From positions 372,001-436,000 of the forward strand of contig CBDCZB010000001.1 of assembly GCA_965224415.1 (NCBI GenBank): 64,000 nt of DNA, given 5' to 3'. The notes under the pieces were generated by a model, which did no database searches, was not told the origin of the DNA, and worked only from the letters and a program-made list of their open reading frames with translations. Shown here one piece after another: positions 42,262 to 51,263 of the stretch (position 1 is its first letter; the number at the start of each line of letters is the position of its first letter). Made by a program: the position numbers and the translations under genes. The DNA comes from DAOUJI01 sp965224415. GTDB lineage: Bacteria; Chloroflexota; Dehalococcoidia; Lucifugimonadales; JAGWBF01.

Positions 42262-43377
42262 TCACGCTGCGGCCGCCGGTTGGAAGCCCAACTGTTCCAG
42301 GGTAATCTTCAACGCGCTGAGGACTTCATCGATGTCGCTTTCAGGCACGCGTCCCAGGTGGCCGACCCGGAATATCTTGCCGGTTAGCGTACCCTGACCT
42401 CCGGCCAGAACCACCGAATGTTCTTGGAGCATGATCGAGGACAGCTGCCCCACGTCGACTCCTTTAGGGGCTTTCACCGAGGTCACGGTGTCGGAAGCGT
42501 GGGATGGCGCCGCCAGCATCTCAAGTCCCAGCGCTTTCAGCCCGCTGCGGGTGTATTCCGCTATGTGACGGTGACGCTCGAACACGTTCCCCATGCCTTC
42601 GTCCAGCAACATCCGCAGGGCTTCATCCAGCCCGTAGAATATGGACACGCTGGGAGTCCAGGGAGTTTGTCCCCGTTCCAGGTAGCTCTGGGCCCGCTCT
42701 AAGTCAAAGTAGTAACGGGGCATTGAGGCCCGCTCTCGAGCGGACCATGCCTCGTCGCTCATGCTGATGAACGCCAGACCCGGAGGAACCATCAGCCCCT
42801 TCTGTGACGCCGTGCATACCACGTCCACGTTCCACAGGTCAGTGGGGAGCGGAACACAACCCATGCTGCTGATGGCGTCAACGATGAAGAGCTTTCCGAA
42901 CTCTCCCTTCACCACCTTGGAGATGGTCTCTATGTCATTGGTAACGCCCGTTGAAGTCTCGTTGTGGGTTATGAGCACCGTGGAAATGTCGGGGTCGTCG
43001 TTGAGGGCCTTCCGTATGGCGTCGGGATCGGCGGCGTATCCCATCTCCACGTCCATGCGGACTACGTCGGCGCCGTAAATCTGGGCGACCTCGCTAAAGC
43101 GGTCACCAAAATACCCGATGCTCACGGCGAGGACCTTGTCCCCGGGGGACAGGGTGTTAACCACTGCCGCTTCCAAAGTTCCCGTACCGGATGAGGAGAG
43201 GATGTACATCCGGTTCTGGGTCATGAACACCTGCTTGAGGTTCTCGGTGCACCGCTCGATCATCTCCTTGAACTCAGGGCCGCGGTGATTGATCATGGGC
43301 TGGGCCATGACGTCGATGACTTCCTGGGGAAGGGGGGTCGGCCCTGGAGTCCTGAGGTTTTGCTTGGGGATTTTCAC
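42262..43377 (-). CDS. Class V aminotransferase, alanine-glyoxylate/serine-pyruvate type
   Basis: 371 residues, GTG start after GGAGGAGAA. N-terminal RTPGPTPLPQEV, SSSGTGTLEA (PLP phosphate binding), D167 in FIVDAISS and the Schiff-base K193 in ASQKGLM mark the AGXT-like branch of fold type I. Such enzymes next to serA are often proposed to supply the transamination step of serine synthesis in lineages without a typical SerC (inference). It could also be a serine-glyoxylate enzyme. Confidence 0.9.
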   Translation of the reverse strand: MKIPKQNLRTPGPTPLPQEVIDVMAQPMINHRGPEFKEMIERCTENLKQVFMTQNRMYILSSSGTGTLEAAVVNTLSPGDKVLAVSIGYFGDRFSEVAQIYGADVVRMDVEMGYAADPDAIRKALNDDPDISTVLITHNETSTGVTNDIETISKVVKGEFGKLFIVDAISSMGCVPLPTDLWNVDVVCTASQKGLMVPPGLAFISMSDEAWSARERASMPRYYFDLERAQSYLERGQTPWTPSVSIFYGLDEALRMLLDEGMGNVFERHRHIAEYTRSGLKALGLEMLAAPSHASDTVTSVKAPKGVDVGQLSSIMLQEHSVVLAGGQGTLTGKIFRVGHLGRVPESDIDEVLSALKITLEQLGFQPAAAA

Positions 43378-43409
43378 TTCTCCTCCTGGAGTTGGTCTCA
43401 GACCTGCGT

Positions 43410-44621
43410 CTATTCCTGAGATTCTATCTTGAGGTATCTGCGTCTGCCTATCTTTAGGACGCTTCCTGGACGGAGCCGGACGCTGTCGGAGGCCACCTTC
43501 TCGCCGTCCACCTGTACGGCTCCCTGCGAGATGAGACGCCTCACCTCGCCCTTGCTGGTCACTACGGAGGCTTCCACCAGCACGTCGGCGATGGAGAAAG
43601 AGGCCCCGCTCTGGTCCAGGCCCCTCACAACATGGCTTTCCATCTGCTCGGGCGCCTGCCGTTGTTGTATCACTCGCTCGAAATGGGCCCTGGCTTCGTT
43701 GGCTTCGGCTGGGCTGTGGAACTGGGCGGTGATCTCCTCTGCCAACCGTTTCTTGGGTTCGATGGGGTTTAAAGAGCCTGCGCCCATCGCCCGATCCATG
43801 TCCTCTATCTCAGACGTGGGAATTTCGGTCAGCAAGGTAAAGTATTCGATGACCACCTGGTCAGGTAGGGACATGACCTTGCCGTACATCTCGTTGGGAG
43901 GGTCTTCCACCGCGATGTAATTGCCCAGGCTCTTGCTCATCTTCTGGACGCCGTCAGTGCCCACCAGGATTGGCACCATAAAGCATTGCTGCGGTGTCTG
44001 CCCCATCATCTCCTGAAGCTCGCGGCCCACCAACAGGTTGAATTTCTGGTCCGTGCCGCCGAACTCCACGTCCGATTCGATGACCACCGAGTCGTAGGCC
44101 TGGAGAAGGGGGTACAGCAGCTCGGTCACGGCGATGGGGCGGTGGGCCTGGAACCTGTTGGCGAAGTCGGCCCTGTCCAGGAATTGAGCGACTGTGAAGC
44201 GGCTGGTGAGACGAAGCACGTCAGCCAGGGTGAACTTACCGAACCACTCACTCTGCCACACGGCTTCCGTCCTGTCCTTGTCTATCACCTTGAAGAACTG
44301 GCGCATGTAGGACTCGGCGTTGGCCATTACCTCTTCGTGGGTGAGCATGGGGCGGGTGGCCGATTCGCCGCTGGGGTCTCCTATCTGGGCCGTCCAGTCC
44401 CCTACGATGAGGATAACGTGGTGTCCCAGGTCTTGCAGTTTCCGGAGCTTTCTCAGCCCCACCACGTGGCCCAGGTGGATGTCCGGCCGGCTGGGGTCGA
44501 ACCCCATCTTCAAGCGCATGGGCTTGCCGCCCTGGAGCCGCTCGATGAACTCTTCCCGGACGATGATTTCGCTGACGCCCCTCTTGGCGATCAGGTCTAG
44601 GGTTTGGTCGTCAAGAGGCAT
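43410..44621 (-). CDS. tyrS: Tyrosyl-tRNA synthetase
   Basis: 403 residues, of the TyrZ-like form. The HIGH motif is HLGH at 49-52, and KMSKS is exact at 227-231. GGTDQKFNLLVGRELQ binds tyrosine and ATP. An S4 RNA-binding domain covers about 340-400 (VTSKGEVRRLISQGAVQVDGEKV). It charges tRNA-Tyr. It lies 12 nt after ribF. Confidence 0.96.
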   Translation of the reverse strand: MPLDDQTLDLIAKRGVSEIIVREEFIERLQGGKPMRLKMGFDPSRPDIHLGHVVGLRKLRKLQDLGHHVILIVGDWTAQIGDPSGESATRPMLTHEEVMANAESYMRQFFKVIDKDRTEAVWQSEWFGKFTLADVLRLTSRFTVAQFLDRADFANRFQAHRPIAVTELLYPLLQAYDSVVIESDVEFGGTDQKFNLLVGRELQEMMGQTPQQCFMVPILVGTDGVQKMSKSLGNYIAVEDPPNEMYGKVMSLPDQVVIEYFTLLTEIPTSEIEDMDRAMGAGSLNPIEPKKRLAEEITAQFHSPAEANEARAHFERVIQQRQAPEQMESHVVRGLDQSGASFSIADVLVEASVVTSKGEVRRLISQGAVQVDGEKVASDSVRLRPGSVLKIGRRRYLKIESQE

Positions 44622-44633
44622 GGGACCTCATGC

Positions 44634-45578
44634 TCATGGCCCCGCGCCACGGCCAGGCGCTGTGGAGAGGATGTCCTGGGTCTGCTCCACGTCCAGCTTC
44701 ATCTGTTCCACCAGAGTTTCTACGCTGGAAAAGGTCTGCTCGTCGCGTATTCGACGCACGAACTCAAGCCTCATGGGCTTGCTGTATATGTCTTCGTCGA
44801 AGTTGAGTATGAAGGCTTCTATGGTCATGCCGTGGATGCCGAAGGTCGGCCTGTATCCTATGCAGGTCGCGGCCATTATTCGCCGCCCTTCCACGACAGC
44901 CCAGGTGGCGTAGATGCCCTTCATTGGGATGGCGATGTCGTCAGCCACGGACAGATTGGCTGTGGGGAAGCCGATGGTCCGACCCCGGCGGTCTCCTTCC
45001 ACGATGGTCCCGCTCAGGGAAAAGGAACGCCCCAGCATCCTGGACGCCTTCTCCACGTTGCCCTCGGCGATGAGCTCCCGTATGGCTCCTGTGTGAATGG
45101 CTTCTCCGTCCAGGTCCACGGGGTCAACCTGCTCTACGTCGAAGCCCGTTGATTCTCCCAGAGCCTTCAGGGTGGAGACGTTGCCTTCCCTCCTGTAGCC
45201 GATGGCGAAGTCCGGCCCTACGACTAGAGCCTTCATGCCCAGGTTCGTTTGTAGCAGCGACACGAACTCTTCGGCCTTTATCTGGGACACTTCCTGGGTG
45301 AAGTCCACGTCTACGACCACCGACACGCCTTGGTCGCGTATCAGACTAAGCCGTTCGTCCAGAGGAGTGATGTAGCGGACTTGGGAGTCTGGACGCAGGA
45401 CCGACCTGGGAGCGTTCCTGAAGGACAGGACCGCGGGCTCCAGGCCCCGTGCCCCGGCTGTTTCTTTTGTGGCGTTAATCAGGTGTTGGTGGCCCAGGTG
45501 CACTCCGTCAAAGGTCCCTATGGTGACAGCGGTGTCTCGCGAGAGAGACAGTTGTTGAAGTTGGTCTTTGATTGTCAT
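44634..45578 (-). CDS. ribF: Bifunctional riboflavin kinase/FAD synthetase
   Basis: 314 residues. The N-terminal FAD synthetase has TIGTFDGVHLGHQHLI (nucleotidyltransferase HxGH at about 27-34) and GPDFAIGYRREGN. The C-terminal flavokinase has DRRGRTIGFPTANL and the GIYATWAVVEG segment. It makes FMN and FAD from riboflavin. The window has several flavoproteins that would use it. Confidence 0.95.
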   Translation of the reverse strand: MTIKDQLQQLSLSRDTAVTIGTFDGVHLGHQHLINATKETAGARGLEPAVLSFRNAPRSVLRPDSQVRYITPLDERLSLIRDQGVSVVVDVDFTQEVSQIKAEEFVSLLQTNLGMKALVVGPDFAIGYRREGNVSTLKALGESTGFDVEQVDPVDLDGEAIHTGAIRELIAEGNVEKASRMLGRSFSLSGTIVEGDRRGRTIGFPTANLSVADDIAIPMKGIYATWAVVEGRRIMAATCIGYRPTFGIHGMTIEAFILNFDEDIYSKPMRLEFVRRIRDEQTFSSVETLVEQMKLDVEQTQDILSTAPGRGAGP

Positions 45579-45589
45579 CTAATAGCTAT

Positions 45590-45615
45590 AGAGGCTCCTC
45601 AGAAGGGGAGCCTCT
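45590..45615 (-). terminator. Hairpin between aroF and ribF
   Basis: AGAGGCTCC and GGAGCCTCT can form a 9-bp stem with an 8-nt loop. On the minus strand it comes 106 nt after the aroF stop and 12 nt before the ribF ATG. There is no clean U-run, so it may act as an attenuating or stabilising hairpin instead of a full terminator. Confidence 0.4.
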
Positions 45616-45720
45616 TAATGGCGTCGATTTCAGATGAGTGCGGCTCTGTGTTGACGATTCGGATGGTAGCATAGCCTATATGGAGCGTCAACTTGAACCG
45701 CGTGCCAGAAGCCGCAGAAA

Positions 45721-46749
45721 TCAGGCGGGAGCAGCGGCGGATGCTTTCCCGATGGCTTTAGCCACGGCCTTGACCTGCGGCATAAGGTCGGTAAAGGCCT
45801 CGAAGGTGAGCGCTTGGGCTCCGTCGCACTTTGCCACGCTGGGGTTGGGGTGCACGTCCACGATTACGCCGTGGGCCCCGGCGGCCACCGATGCAACCGT
45901 CATGGGGCTTACGAGGCTGGCCTTGCCCGTGCTGTGGCTGGGGTCAGCCACCACGGGAAGGTGGCACAGGTCCTTTATCACCGGCATGGCCGAGAGGTCG
46001 AGGGTAAACCTGGTGCCCGTCTCAAAGGTGCGTATGCCGCGTTCGCACAGGACTACCTCGTGGTTGCCTCCAGCAAGGATGTACTCAGCCGACAGCAGCC
46101 ACTCCTCGTAGGACATGGAGAAGCCGCGCTTCAGGAGCACAGGCTTCCTGACCTTGCCCACTTCGTCCAGTAGGTTGAAGTTCTGAGCGTTTCGCGTCCC
46201 GATCTGGAGCATGTCGGCGTATTGGGCCACCATGCCCACGTCCTCCGGTGCCATGACCTCGGTGACTATGGGCAGGCCCGTTTCTTCACGGGCCTTGGCC
46301 AGCAATTGAAGGCCCTGCACGCCCATTCCCCGGAAGCTGTAGGGTGATGACCTGGGCTTGAATGCTCCGCCCCTGAGGATGGTCGCTCCCTGGGACTTGA
46401 CCAGTTGGGCGGTGGAGATGACCTGCTCCTCGTCTTCCACAGCGCAAGGCCCAGCGATGACTACGAAGTCATCTCCCCCTATGGGCACGCCTCCCACTTT
46501 GATGATGGTGTCGTCCGGTTTGAATTCCCGGCTGCACAGCTTGTAGGGTTTGGATATGGGGACCACCTCAAGCACCCCGTCCATTCGCCCCAGTTCATCC
46601 CGCAGCTCCGGGAATATGGAACCCAGGACGCCCACAACGGTGCGCTCGGAGCCTTCAGAGACCTGCGCGCTCAGACCGTGACCGGTGATTCTTCGACGGA
46701 CCTGGTCAAGGTCCGATTCAGTGCTGTCTCTCCTCATTACGACAATCAT
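45721..46749 (-). CDS. aroF: 3-deoxy-7-phosphoheptulonate synthase, type I-beta
   Basis: 342 residues. Condenses phosphoenolpyruvate and erythrose 4-phosphate, the first shikimate step. An N-terminal ferredoxin-like (FL) regulatory domain is at 1-70; the barrel shows VIAGPCAVED, LRGGAFKPRSSPYSF, TEVM and DPSHSTGKASLV. The FL domain is typical of the Thermotoga-like I-beta enzymes and binds aromatic feedback effectors in those. AGGAAGG before the ATG. Confidence 0.95.
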   Translation of the reverse strand: MIVVMRRDSTESDLDQVRRRITGHGLSAQVSEGSERTVVGVLGSIFPELRDELGRMDGVLEVVPISKPYKLCSREFKPDDTIIKVGGVPIGGDDFVVIAGPCAVEDEEQVISTAQLVKSQGATILRGGAFKPRSSPYSFRGMGVQGLQLLAKAREETGLPIVTEVMAPEDVGMVAQYADMLQIGTRNAQNFNLLDEVGKVRKPVLLKRGFSMSYEEWLLSAEYILAGGNHEVVLCERGIRTFETGTRFTLDLSAMPVIKDLCHLPVVADPSHSTGKASLVSPMTVASVAAGAHGVIVDVHPNPSVAKCDGAQALTFEAFTDLMPQVKAVAKAIGKASAAAPA

Positions 46750-46795
46750 GTTGGTTATCCTTCCTGCCTGCTGTTATTGACTTTTGATTCGGAGG

Positions 46796-47167
46796 TCAGG
46801 ACGCCTCAAGCGTCTGGGTGCGGAGGTTCACCGCCCCGTTCAAGTAGACGGTCTGCAGCTCCTCCGGTTGTTTCTCGGTGTTCACCATTAATAGTACGCG
46901 AATGCACAGGGGCAGACTTCCAGGCACGTCGATTTCATGGCTGCACATCAGGGCCGTGGTGTCCCAGCCCATCTCTCTGACCGCTGTGGCCGGGTAGGCG
47001 GCGTTCAGGTCCAAAGTTGTGGTGAAGAAAACTGCAGCCACCTGGTCTTTCTGGATGCCGTTGATTCGGACCGTCTCGTTGAAAAGCTCCCGCGTGGCCT
47101 CGAAAATCGCCTCCCGGGTGTTCTCGACGGCCGTGGTGGCGCCTCTAACGCCCCGACACACTGTCAT
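46796..47167 (-). CDS. aroH: Chorismate mutase, AroH type
   Basis: 123 residues starting MTVCRGVRGATTAVENT. The long open frame upstream (to 47557) lies over trpA and is discarded. RGVRGATT, the ETVRINGI helix and the AAVFFTTTLDLNAAYPA segment match the trimeric Bacillus-type chorismate mutase that makes prephenate. The ATG overlaps the trpA stop by 4 nt, and aroF follows 46 nt later: chorismate entry and exit steps are coupled. Confidence 0.94.
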   Translation of the reverse strand: MTVCRGVRGATTAVENTREAIFEATRELFNETVRINGIQKDQVAAVFFTTTLDLNAAYPATAVREMGWDTTALMCSHEIDVPGSLPLCIRVLLMVNTEKQPEELQTVYLNGAVNLRTQTLEAS

Positions 47168-47988
47168 AGCGCCGCTCCGCCACTGACCGGGACATCGTCG
47201 CCCGCCAGGCCACGGACGTACTCCTGGGCCCGCCTCACCATCTCGCTCCGAGGGGATTCCATGACGACCCGCATCAGCCCGCTGCCGACCACTGCTGCAT
47301 CGGCGTGGCCTTTCAACGCCTCGACATGGTCTCTCCTGGAGATTCCGAACCCTACTGCAAGGGGGAGGGAAGTGTAGCTGCGTACTCTCCTGAGCAGGTC
47401 GAACACCCCTTCCGGCAAGCTGTCCCTGACTCCTGTGACTCCCGTCAGGCTGACGCAGTAGATGAATCCCGACGCGCTGTCGGAGGCCAGTTGAATCCGG
47501 CTGTCTACACTGGTGGGCGCCAGAAGGTGCACCACGTCGATAGAAGCCGCCCTGCATTCATTCATCAGGGGGCCGGCTTCGTCGGGGGGCAGGTCGGGAA
47601 CTATGACGCCGTCGAGTCCCGCCTGGTTCGCGTCCTTGGCAAACTCATGCAATCCGTAACTGAGAAACGGGTTGTAGTAGCCGAACAACAGCAGGGGCGT
47701 GTTGGGCATTCTGGGGCGCAGTCTGGCCGTCAGCTTTATGCAGTCGTCGAGCGTCACGTTGTTGAGCAAGGCCTGATGGCTCGTCTCCTGGATGGTGGCG
47801 CCGTCGGCCAACGGGTCGCTGAACGGGACTCCCAGCTCGATGATGTCGGCTCCCGCCTCCGCCAGAGCGGGGACCAGTTCTTCGGTGGCGTCCATGTCCG
47901 GGTAACCGACGGTGGCATAGAGGATTATGCCTATGCGGCCTTCCCGGTCCAACTCTTGGAACTTGTTCTTGATCCTGCTGGCGTACAC
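47164..47988 (-). CDS. trpA: Tryptophan synthase alpha subunit
   Basis: 274 residues, GTG start. It cleaves indole-glycerol phosphate and passes indole to TrpB. Catalytic E51 and D62 lie in ELGVPFSDPLADG, and GFIYCVSLTGVTG and GFGISRRDHV bind the phosphate. trpB is not in this window, which is unusual, since trpA normally follows trpB. Confidence 0.95.
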   Translation of the reverse strand: MYASRIKNKFQELDREGRIGIILYATVGYPDMDATEELVPALAEAGADIIELGVPFSDPLADGATIQETSHQALLNNVTLDDCIKLTARLRPRMPNTPLLLFGYYNPFLSYGLHEFAKDANQAGLDGVIVPDLPPDEAGPLMNECRAASIDVVHLLAPTSVDSRIQLASDSASGFIYCVSLTGVTGVRDSLPEGVFDLLRRVRSYTSLPLAVGFGISRRDHVEALKGHADAAVVGSGLMRVVMESPRSEMVRRAQEYVRGLAGDDVPVSGGAAL

Positions 47989-48074
47989 TGGGTCAGTAGC
48001 GGTCTATAAGTGTATGACACACGGTTCGGATTATTACCGGACAGTATATCACATGACGCCGCCCCGCTCGGCGG

Positions 48075-48839
48075 CTACAACGAAACGGCGAGGGCCAGGG
48101 CGTTTTGGAGGGCGTGGGCGACTAAGGGCGGCCAGATGGAACCGGTCTTGTGATAGAGCCACGCCAGCATGACGCCGGTAACGAATATGGGCAGCATCAC
48201 CTTTGGGTCCACGTGAAAGACGGCGAAAATCGCCCCGCTGACCACCAGGGCCAAACCCAACCCTAACCGTGCGCGCAGTGCCGGAAATATAAAGCCGCGG
48301 AAGAACACCTCTTCCGTGAAGGGCCCTATGACCACAATCATCAGGACGGACGCCACAGCACCGGCCCCGCCGAGAATTGCGTCCTCGGTAATCCCTTGAT
48401 CGGGCTGTAGGCTCTCCAACCCGGCCGCATCCAGGACCGCCGCGTAGGCGACGATGAACCCTATGCTCCCTCCAAAGGCCAGGGCGGTGTACACCAGATG
48501 CGCCTGGGTCCTTCCAGCGTCCAGTCGCAATCCGAGGGAGCTTAGAGGAACCCTGAAGTTCATGGGGCCAAGACCGTAGGACACGACCAGCAACGTTGCT
48601 CCCAGCGCTCCTCCCAGGACTAGCAGGGAGAGGGCCGGGCTGATGTCCCCTATCGCGTTTTCGTATATGGCATGGAGGACCAGCAGAGCTACGGTGGCCA
48701 GGATGACGGCGGCGATGCCCGCTGCGACGTATGGGAGCGTCCACGGAGCAGTGGAGTCCGCGGAGTCATCGGAAGGGCCGGGAACGCCCGGCGGTGTGTG
48801 GAGGTCTGGCTCCGGATTGGGGGTGGGTGTTTGATCCAC
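48075..48839 (-). CDS. CPBP family intramembrane metalloprotease (CAAX-protease-like)
   Basis: 254 residues, GTG start. About seven membrane segments follow a disordered Pro/Glu-rich N-terminus of 30 residues. The Abi/CPBP motifs are intact: E176-E177xxxR181 in FTEEVFFRGF, H209 in FAVFHVDP, and the final HALQN. In bacteria such proteases process membrane proteins or peptides, some for bacteriocin immunity. It has its own sigma-70 promoter. Confidence 0.9.
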   Translation of the reverse strand: MDQTPTPNPEPDLHTPPGVPGPSDDSADSTAPWTLPYVAAGIAAVILATVALLVLHAIYENAIGDISPALSLLVLGGALGATLLVVSYGLGPMNFRVPLSSLGLRLDAGRTQAHLVYTALAFGGSIGFIVAYAAVLDAAGLESLQPDQGITEDAILGGAGAVASVLMIVVIGPFTEEVFFRGFIFPALRARLGLGLALVVSGAIFAVFHVDPKVMLPIFVTGVMLAWLYHKTGSIWPPLVAHALQNALALAVSL

Positions 48840-48890
48840 AGGGTGCGTTCGCTATCGGCGCCCCTCGCCAGCGGGCGCCTACTGCCCGAC

Positions 48891-48920
48891 AGTATAGGAA
48901 ATCCCCTTCTCAAGCGTCAA
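48891..48920 (-). promoter_or_regulatory. Sigma-70 promoter of the CPBP protease gene
   Basis: The minus strand reads TTGACG (48920-48915), an 18-nt spacer and TATACT (48896-48891), about 50 nt before the GTG at 48839. Confidence 0.65.
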
Positions 48921-48921
48921 C

Positions 48922-48941
48922 AAACGGGGTCACCCCCGTTT
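48922..48941. other. Small inverted repeat at the left edge of the accessory island
   Basis: AAACGGG, 6-nt loop, CCCGTTT. It lies between two divergent genes, directly behind the CPBP promoter, and may be a regulator site. No U-run supports termination. Confidence 0.35.
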
Positions 48942-49034
48942 GCCCGCAGGAATGGCGGGTAGGGCGTCACACTGCCAACAGCATGTTGGCGATTCTGATA
49001 AACTAAACCCAAGACTTAGTACGGACGGTGAACG

Positions 49035-49370
49035 ATGGGGTTGAGCGTAGGCGTGGTGACCATCAAATACCTGGATGAGCCGCGCCCGCCGGTATATGAT
49101 TTCCTCAATGAATTGAAGTTCGACCCATTGCTGGGGGAACAGGATTTCGAATATGAAGACGAGGATGAATTCGACGACGAACACTACACATGGGGCGGCG
49201 GTTCATGCAGTAACGGCGTAGCCGAATTCAGTCGGCATTACCTGGCCTGGAGAGCGAATAAATGGGCTGACAGAGAGGGCATCGGGCCTGAAGGCAAAGC
49301 CGCCCTGCACAGCTGGATTGCCGACCTGTCCTGGAACGGCGACTACATCACGCTTCATCTGGGGGGTTGA
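49035..49370 (+). CDS. Small acidic protein of unknown family, partner of the AIPR gene (copy A)
   Basis: 111 residues. MGLSVGVVTIKYLDEPRPPVYDFLNEL is followed by a very acidic loop (EYEDEDEFDDE), then YTWGGGSCSNGV, SRHYLAWRANKWAD, GIGPEGK and SWIADLSWNGDYITLHL. Copy B (51264-51601) shares MGLxVGVVTIKY, YTWGGG, SRxYLxW, GIxPxGK and WIAxLxWN. No membrane segment or signal peptide. I do not recognise the family. It ends 2 nt before the ATG of the AIPR gene, so the pair is coupled. An antitoxin, inhibitor or sensor for the AIPR protein is the natural guess. Confidence 0.75.
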   Translation: MGLSVGVVTIKYLDEPRPPVYDFLNELKFDPLLGEQDFEYEDEDEFDDEHYTWGGGSCSNGVAEFSRHYLAWRANKWADREGIGPEGKAALHSWIADLSWNGDYITLHLGG

Positions 49371-49372
49371 AC

Positions 49373-51193
49373 ATGACTACTAAGAAGCAACAAGCACAAG
49401 AATACTACGACCACATACTACCGTTGATTGAGGAAACGGCAAATCAATATTATGGCGAGAACCGGGACAAAGGGTTCTCCCACTGGGCCTTTACAACCAT
49501 TTTCACGCTTGGACACGATATCCAAGACACCGATGTGATAGAAGCCACAGCTATTGATGGCCCCGACGACTTCGAAATCGATGGTTGGTTCATTCCCGAT
49601 TCTGACGACGATTCCGCCGTGAACTTGTTTCAGAGTAAGCACCGAGAGCCAGGGACGACAATGGGTGTAGCTACCTTAGCAGCCTTTTTGAACGCTCCCC
49701 AACGAATCTTGAACGCTGACGAGGTAGTCCATAGTCGTAATGAAGAAACGAAAGAACTGCACGACCAACTCATGAAGATGCTCAAAGCGAGCAAGCTTCC
49801 ATGTTCGGTCAACCTAGTTTGGGTTACCAGTGGTACGTTAAGTGCCCAAGCTCGGAGGCATACAGAGGAGAATAGGTCCAAAACCTTGACTGTTAACGTC
49901 AATGGCAACCCAATCGATGTGAAGGTCACATTGGAGACCTGGGATATGGGCGACCTTTATCAGCAATATGTGACACAGCAGGAGAGCGATGAAGTCACTA
50001 AGTGTGACGTTGAGTTTCAACTCGAATCGGGGTCTTTCCATCAGACGGTGGCTGGGCCGTGGCGAACTGTGTCGATGACGATACCGGTCGAACAAATTAT
50101 CGGTGCATTCAGCAGGCACAGATACAAGATATTTCGGTTAAACCCTCGCGGTCCGCTGGGGAATAAGATTAACAGAACCATAAAACGGACACTTCTGGAC
50201 GAAACTGAGAGGCACCGATTCCATCTGCTCAACAATGGAATTACCGCCATTTGCATGTCCTGGAGGCTAGAACCGAGCAACAAGCTGATCGTACAAGACT
50301 TCCAGATAATCAATGGATGTCAAACAACTGTAACCCTGGTTGATGCTAGGGCTGTAGTGAAAGACGACCCCAACGTACTTGTAACCGTAAAGCTCACTGA
50401 GTGCCCGGAGCATTTCGCTAAGCCCATAGCAAGTGCTACGAACACACAGGCTAGATTGAAGCCTGAAGACTTCCTTTCCACTGACCCTATCCAAATCAAA
50501 GTGCAGCGGGAGTTCGATGTCATGAACCCACCCTGGTTTTATGAGATAAAACGAGGAGAGTGGAGCAGGATGATTGGCGGCCAGGCTGAGAAGGCGAAAT
50601 ATAGGTGCCCAGATGGTGAAAACCGGAAACTAACGAGTAAGGAAGTGGCTCAAGCAGTTGTGGCTTTTGCTGGCTTCCCGGGTGAAGCCAAAGACAAAAT
50701 CCGGTATTTCTTGGAAAAAGACAATATGTCGACGATTGCACGTGAGGGTTCGTTCAGTTATGACCGGATATATACAGACTCTTTGAATGCCAGCCAACTG
50801 CTTCTGCCAGCTGTGATACAAAGAAAGGTATGGAAACGAGTTGCGACCGAGAAGGAACAAGAACACTGGCTGGAATATGCCCGTTTCAGCATCGTCTGGT
50901 TGATAGCAGACATTCTTCGCGAACACTACGGCCTAGGAGACAGTTTTCTTTTTCCTGCCCAACGCTCTGAAACGTTGGCTGCTCAGATAGATGACTGGTT
51001 CGATTCTGTTTACGTCGTCGCAGTCGTTGCGATCCGAAATGCCCGGGACGCTGCCGAAAGTCGTGGCGAGTACCGTGGGCATCGTGAGTTCTTTCGGGTA
51101 GCGTCAAGTTACCGGGCTATGGAGTCGAATGTGACCAGCTCCCTCCAGATGGCTCGGAATTACGGCAACCCGATGGCTAGTCTGCCCGCTTAA
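49373..51193 (+). CDS. AIPR family abortive phage infection protein
   Basis: 606 residues from the ATG at 49373, with GGGGGG 8 nt upstream; an in-frame TTG at 49367 is also possible. The AIPR signature is clear: RFHLLNNGITAICM (about 282-295), DFQIINGCQTTVTL (309-322) and ATNTQARLKPEDF. The N-terminal third (SHWAFTTIF; IDGWFIPDSDD; VNLFQSKH) resembles a restriction-endonuclease-like fold with ID..F and QSK as possible PD-(D/E)xK elements (inference). AIPR proteins are linked to abortive infection. The gene is AT-richer than its neighbours (26 of 60 G+C in 49381-49440 against 43 of 60 in 52501-52560), a sign of transfer. Confidence 0.88.
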   Translation: MTTKKQQAQEYYDHILPLIEETANQYYGENRDKGFSHWAFTTIFTLGHDIQDTDVIEATAIDGPDDFEIDGWFIPDSDDDSAVNLFQSKHREPGTTMGVATLAAFLNAPQRILNADEVVHSRNEETKELHDQLMKMLKASKLPCSVNLVWVTSGTLSAQARRHTEENRSKTLTVNVNGNPIDVKVTLETWDMGDLYQQYVTQQESDEVTKCDVEFQLESGSFHQTVAGPWRTVSMTIPVEQIIGAFSRHRYKIFRLNPRGPLGNKINRTIKRTLLDETERHRFHLLNNGITAICMSWRLEPSNKLIVQDFQIINGCQTTVTLVDARAVVKDDPNVLVTVKLTECPEHFAKPIASATNTQARLKPEDFLSTDPIQIKVQREFDVMNPPWFYEIKRGEWSRMIGGQAEKAKYRCPDGENRKLTSKEVAQAVVAFAGFPGEAKDKIRYFLEKDNMSTIAREGSFSYDRIYTDSLNASQLLLPAVIQRKVWKRVATEKEQEHWLEYARFSIVWLIADILREHYGLGDSFLFPAQRSETLAAQIDDWFDSVYVVAVVAIRNARDAAESRGEYRGHREFFRVASSYRAMESNVTSSLQMARNYGNPMASLPA

Positions 51194-51263
51194 GGGAGAA
51201 TTTGCCGCCGGTGACTTGACGGGTCCGATAAAATTGGTCCACCCAATTCAAAGGCGGTGAAGC

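Noticed and set aside
47168..47557. Upstream extension of the aroH frame
   Set aside because: It lies over trpA on the same strand in another frame; the family start is at 47167.
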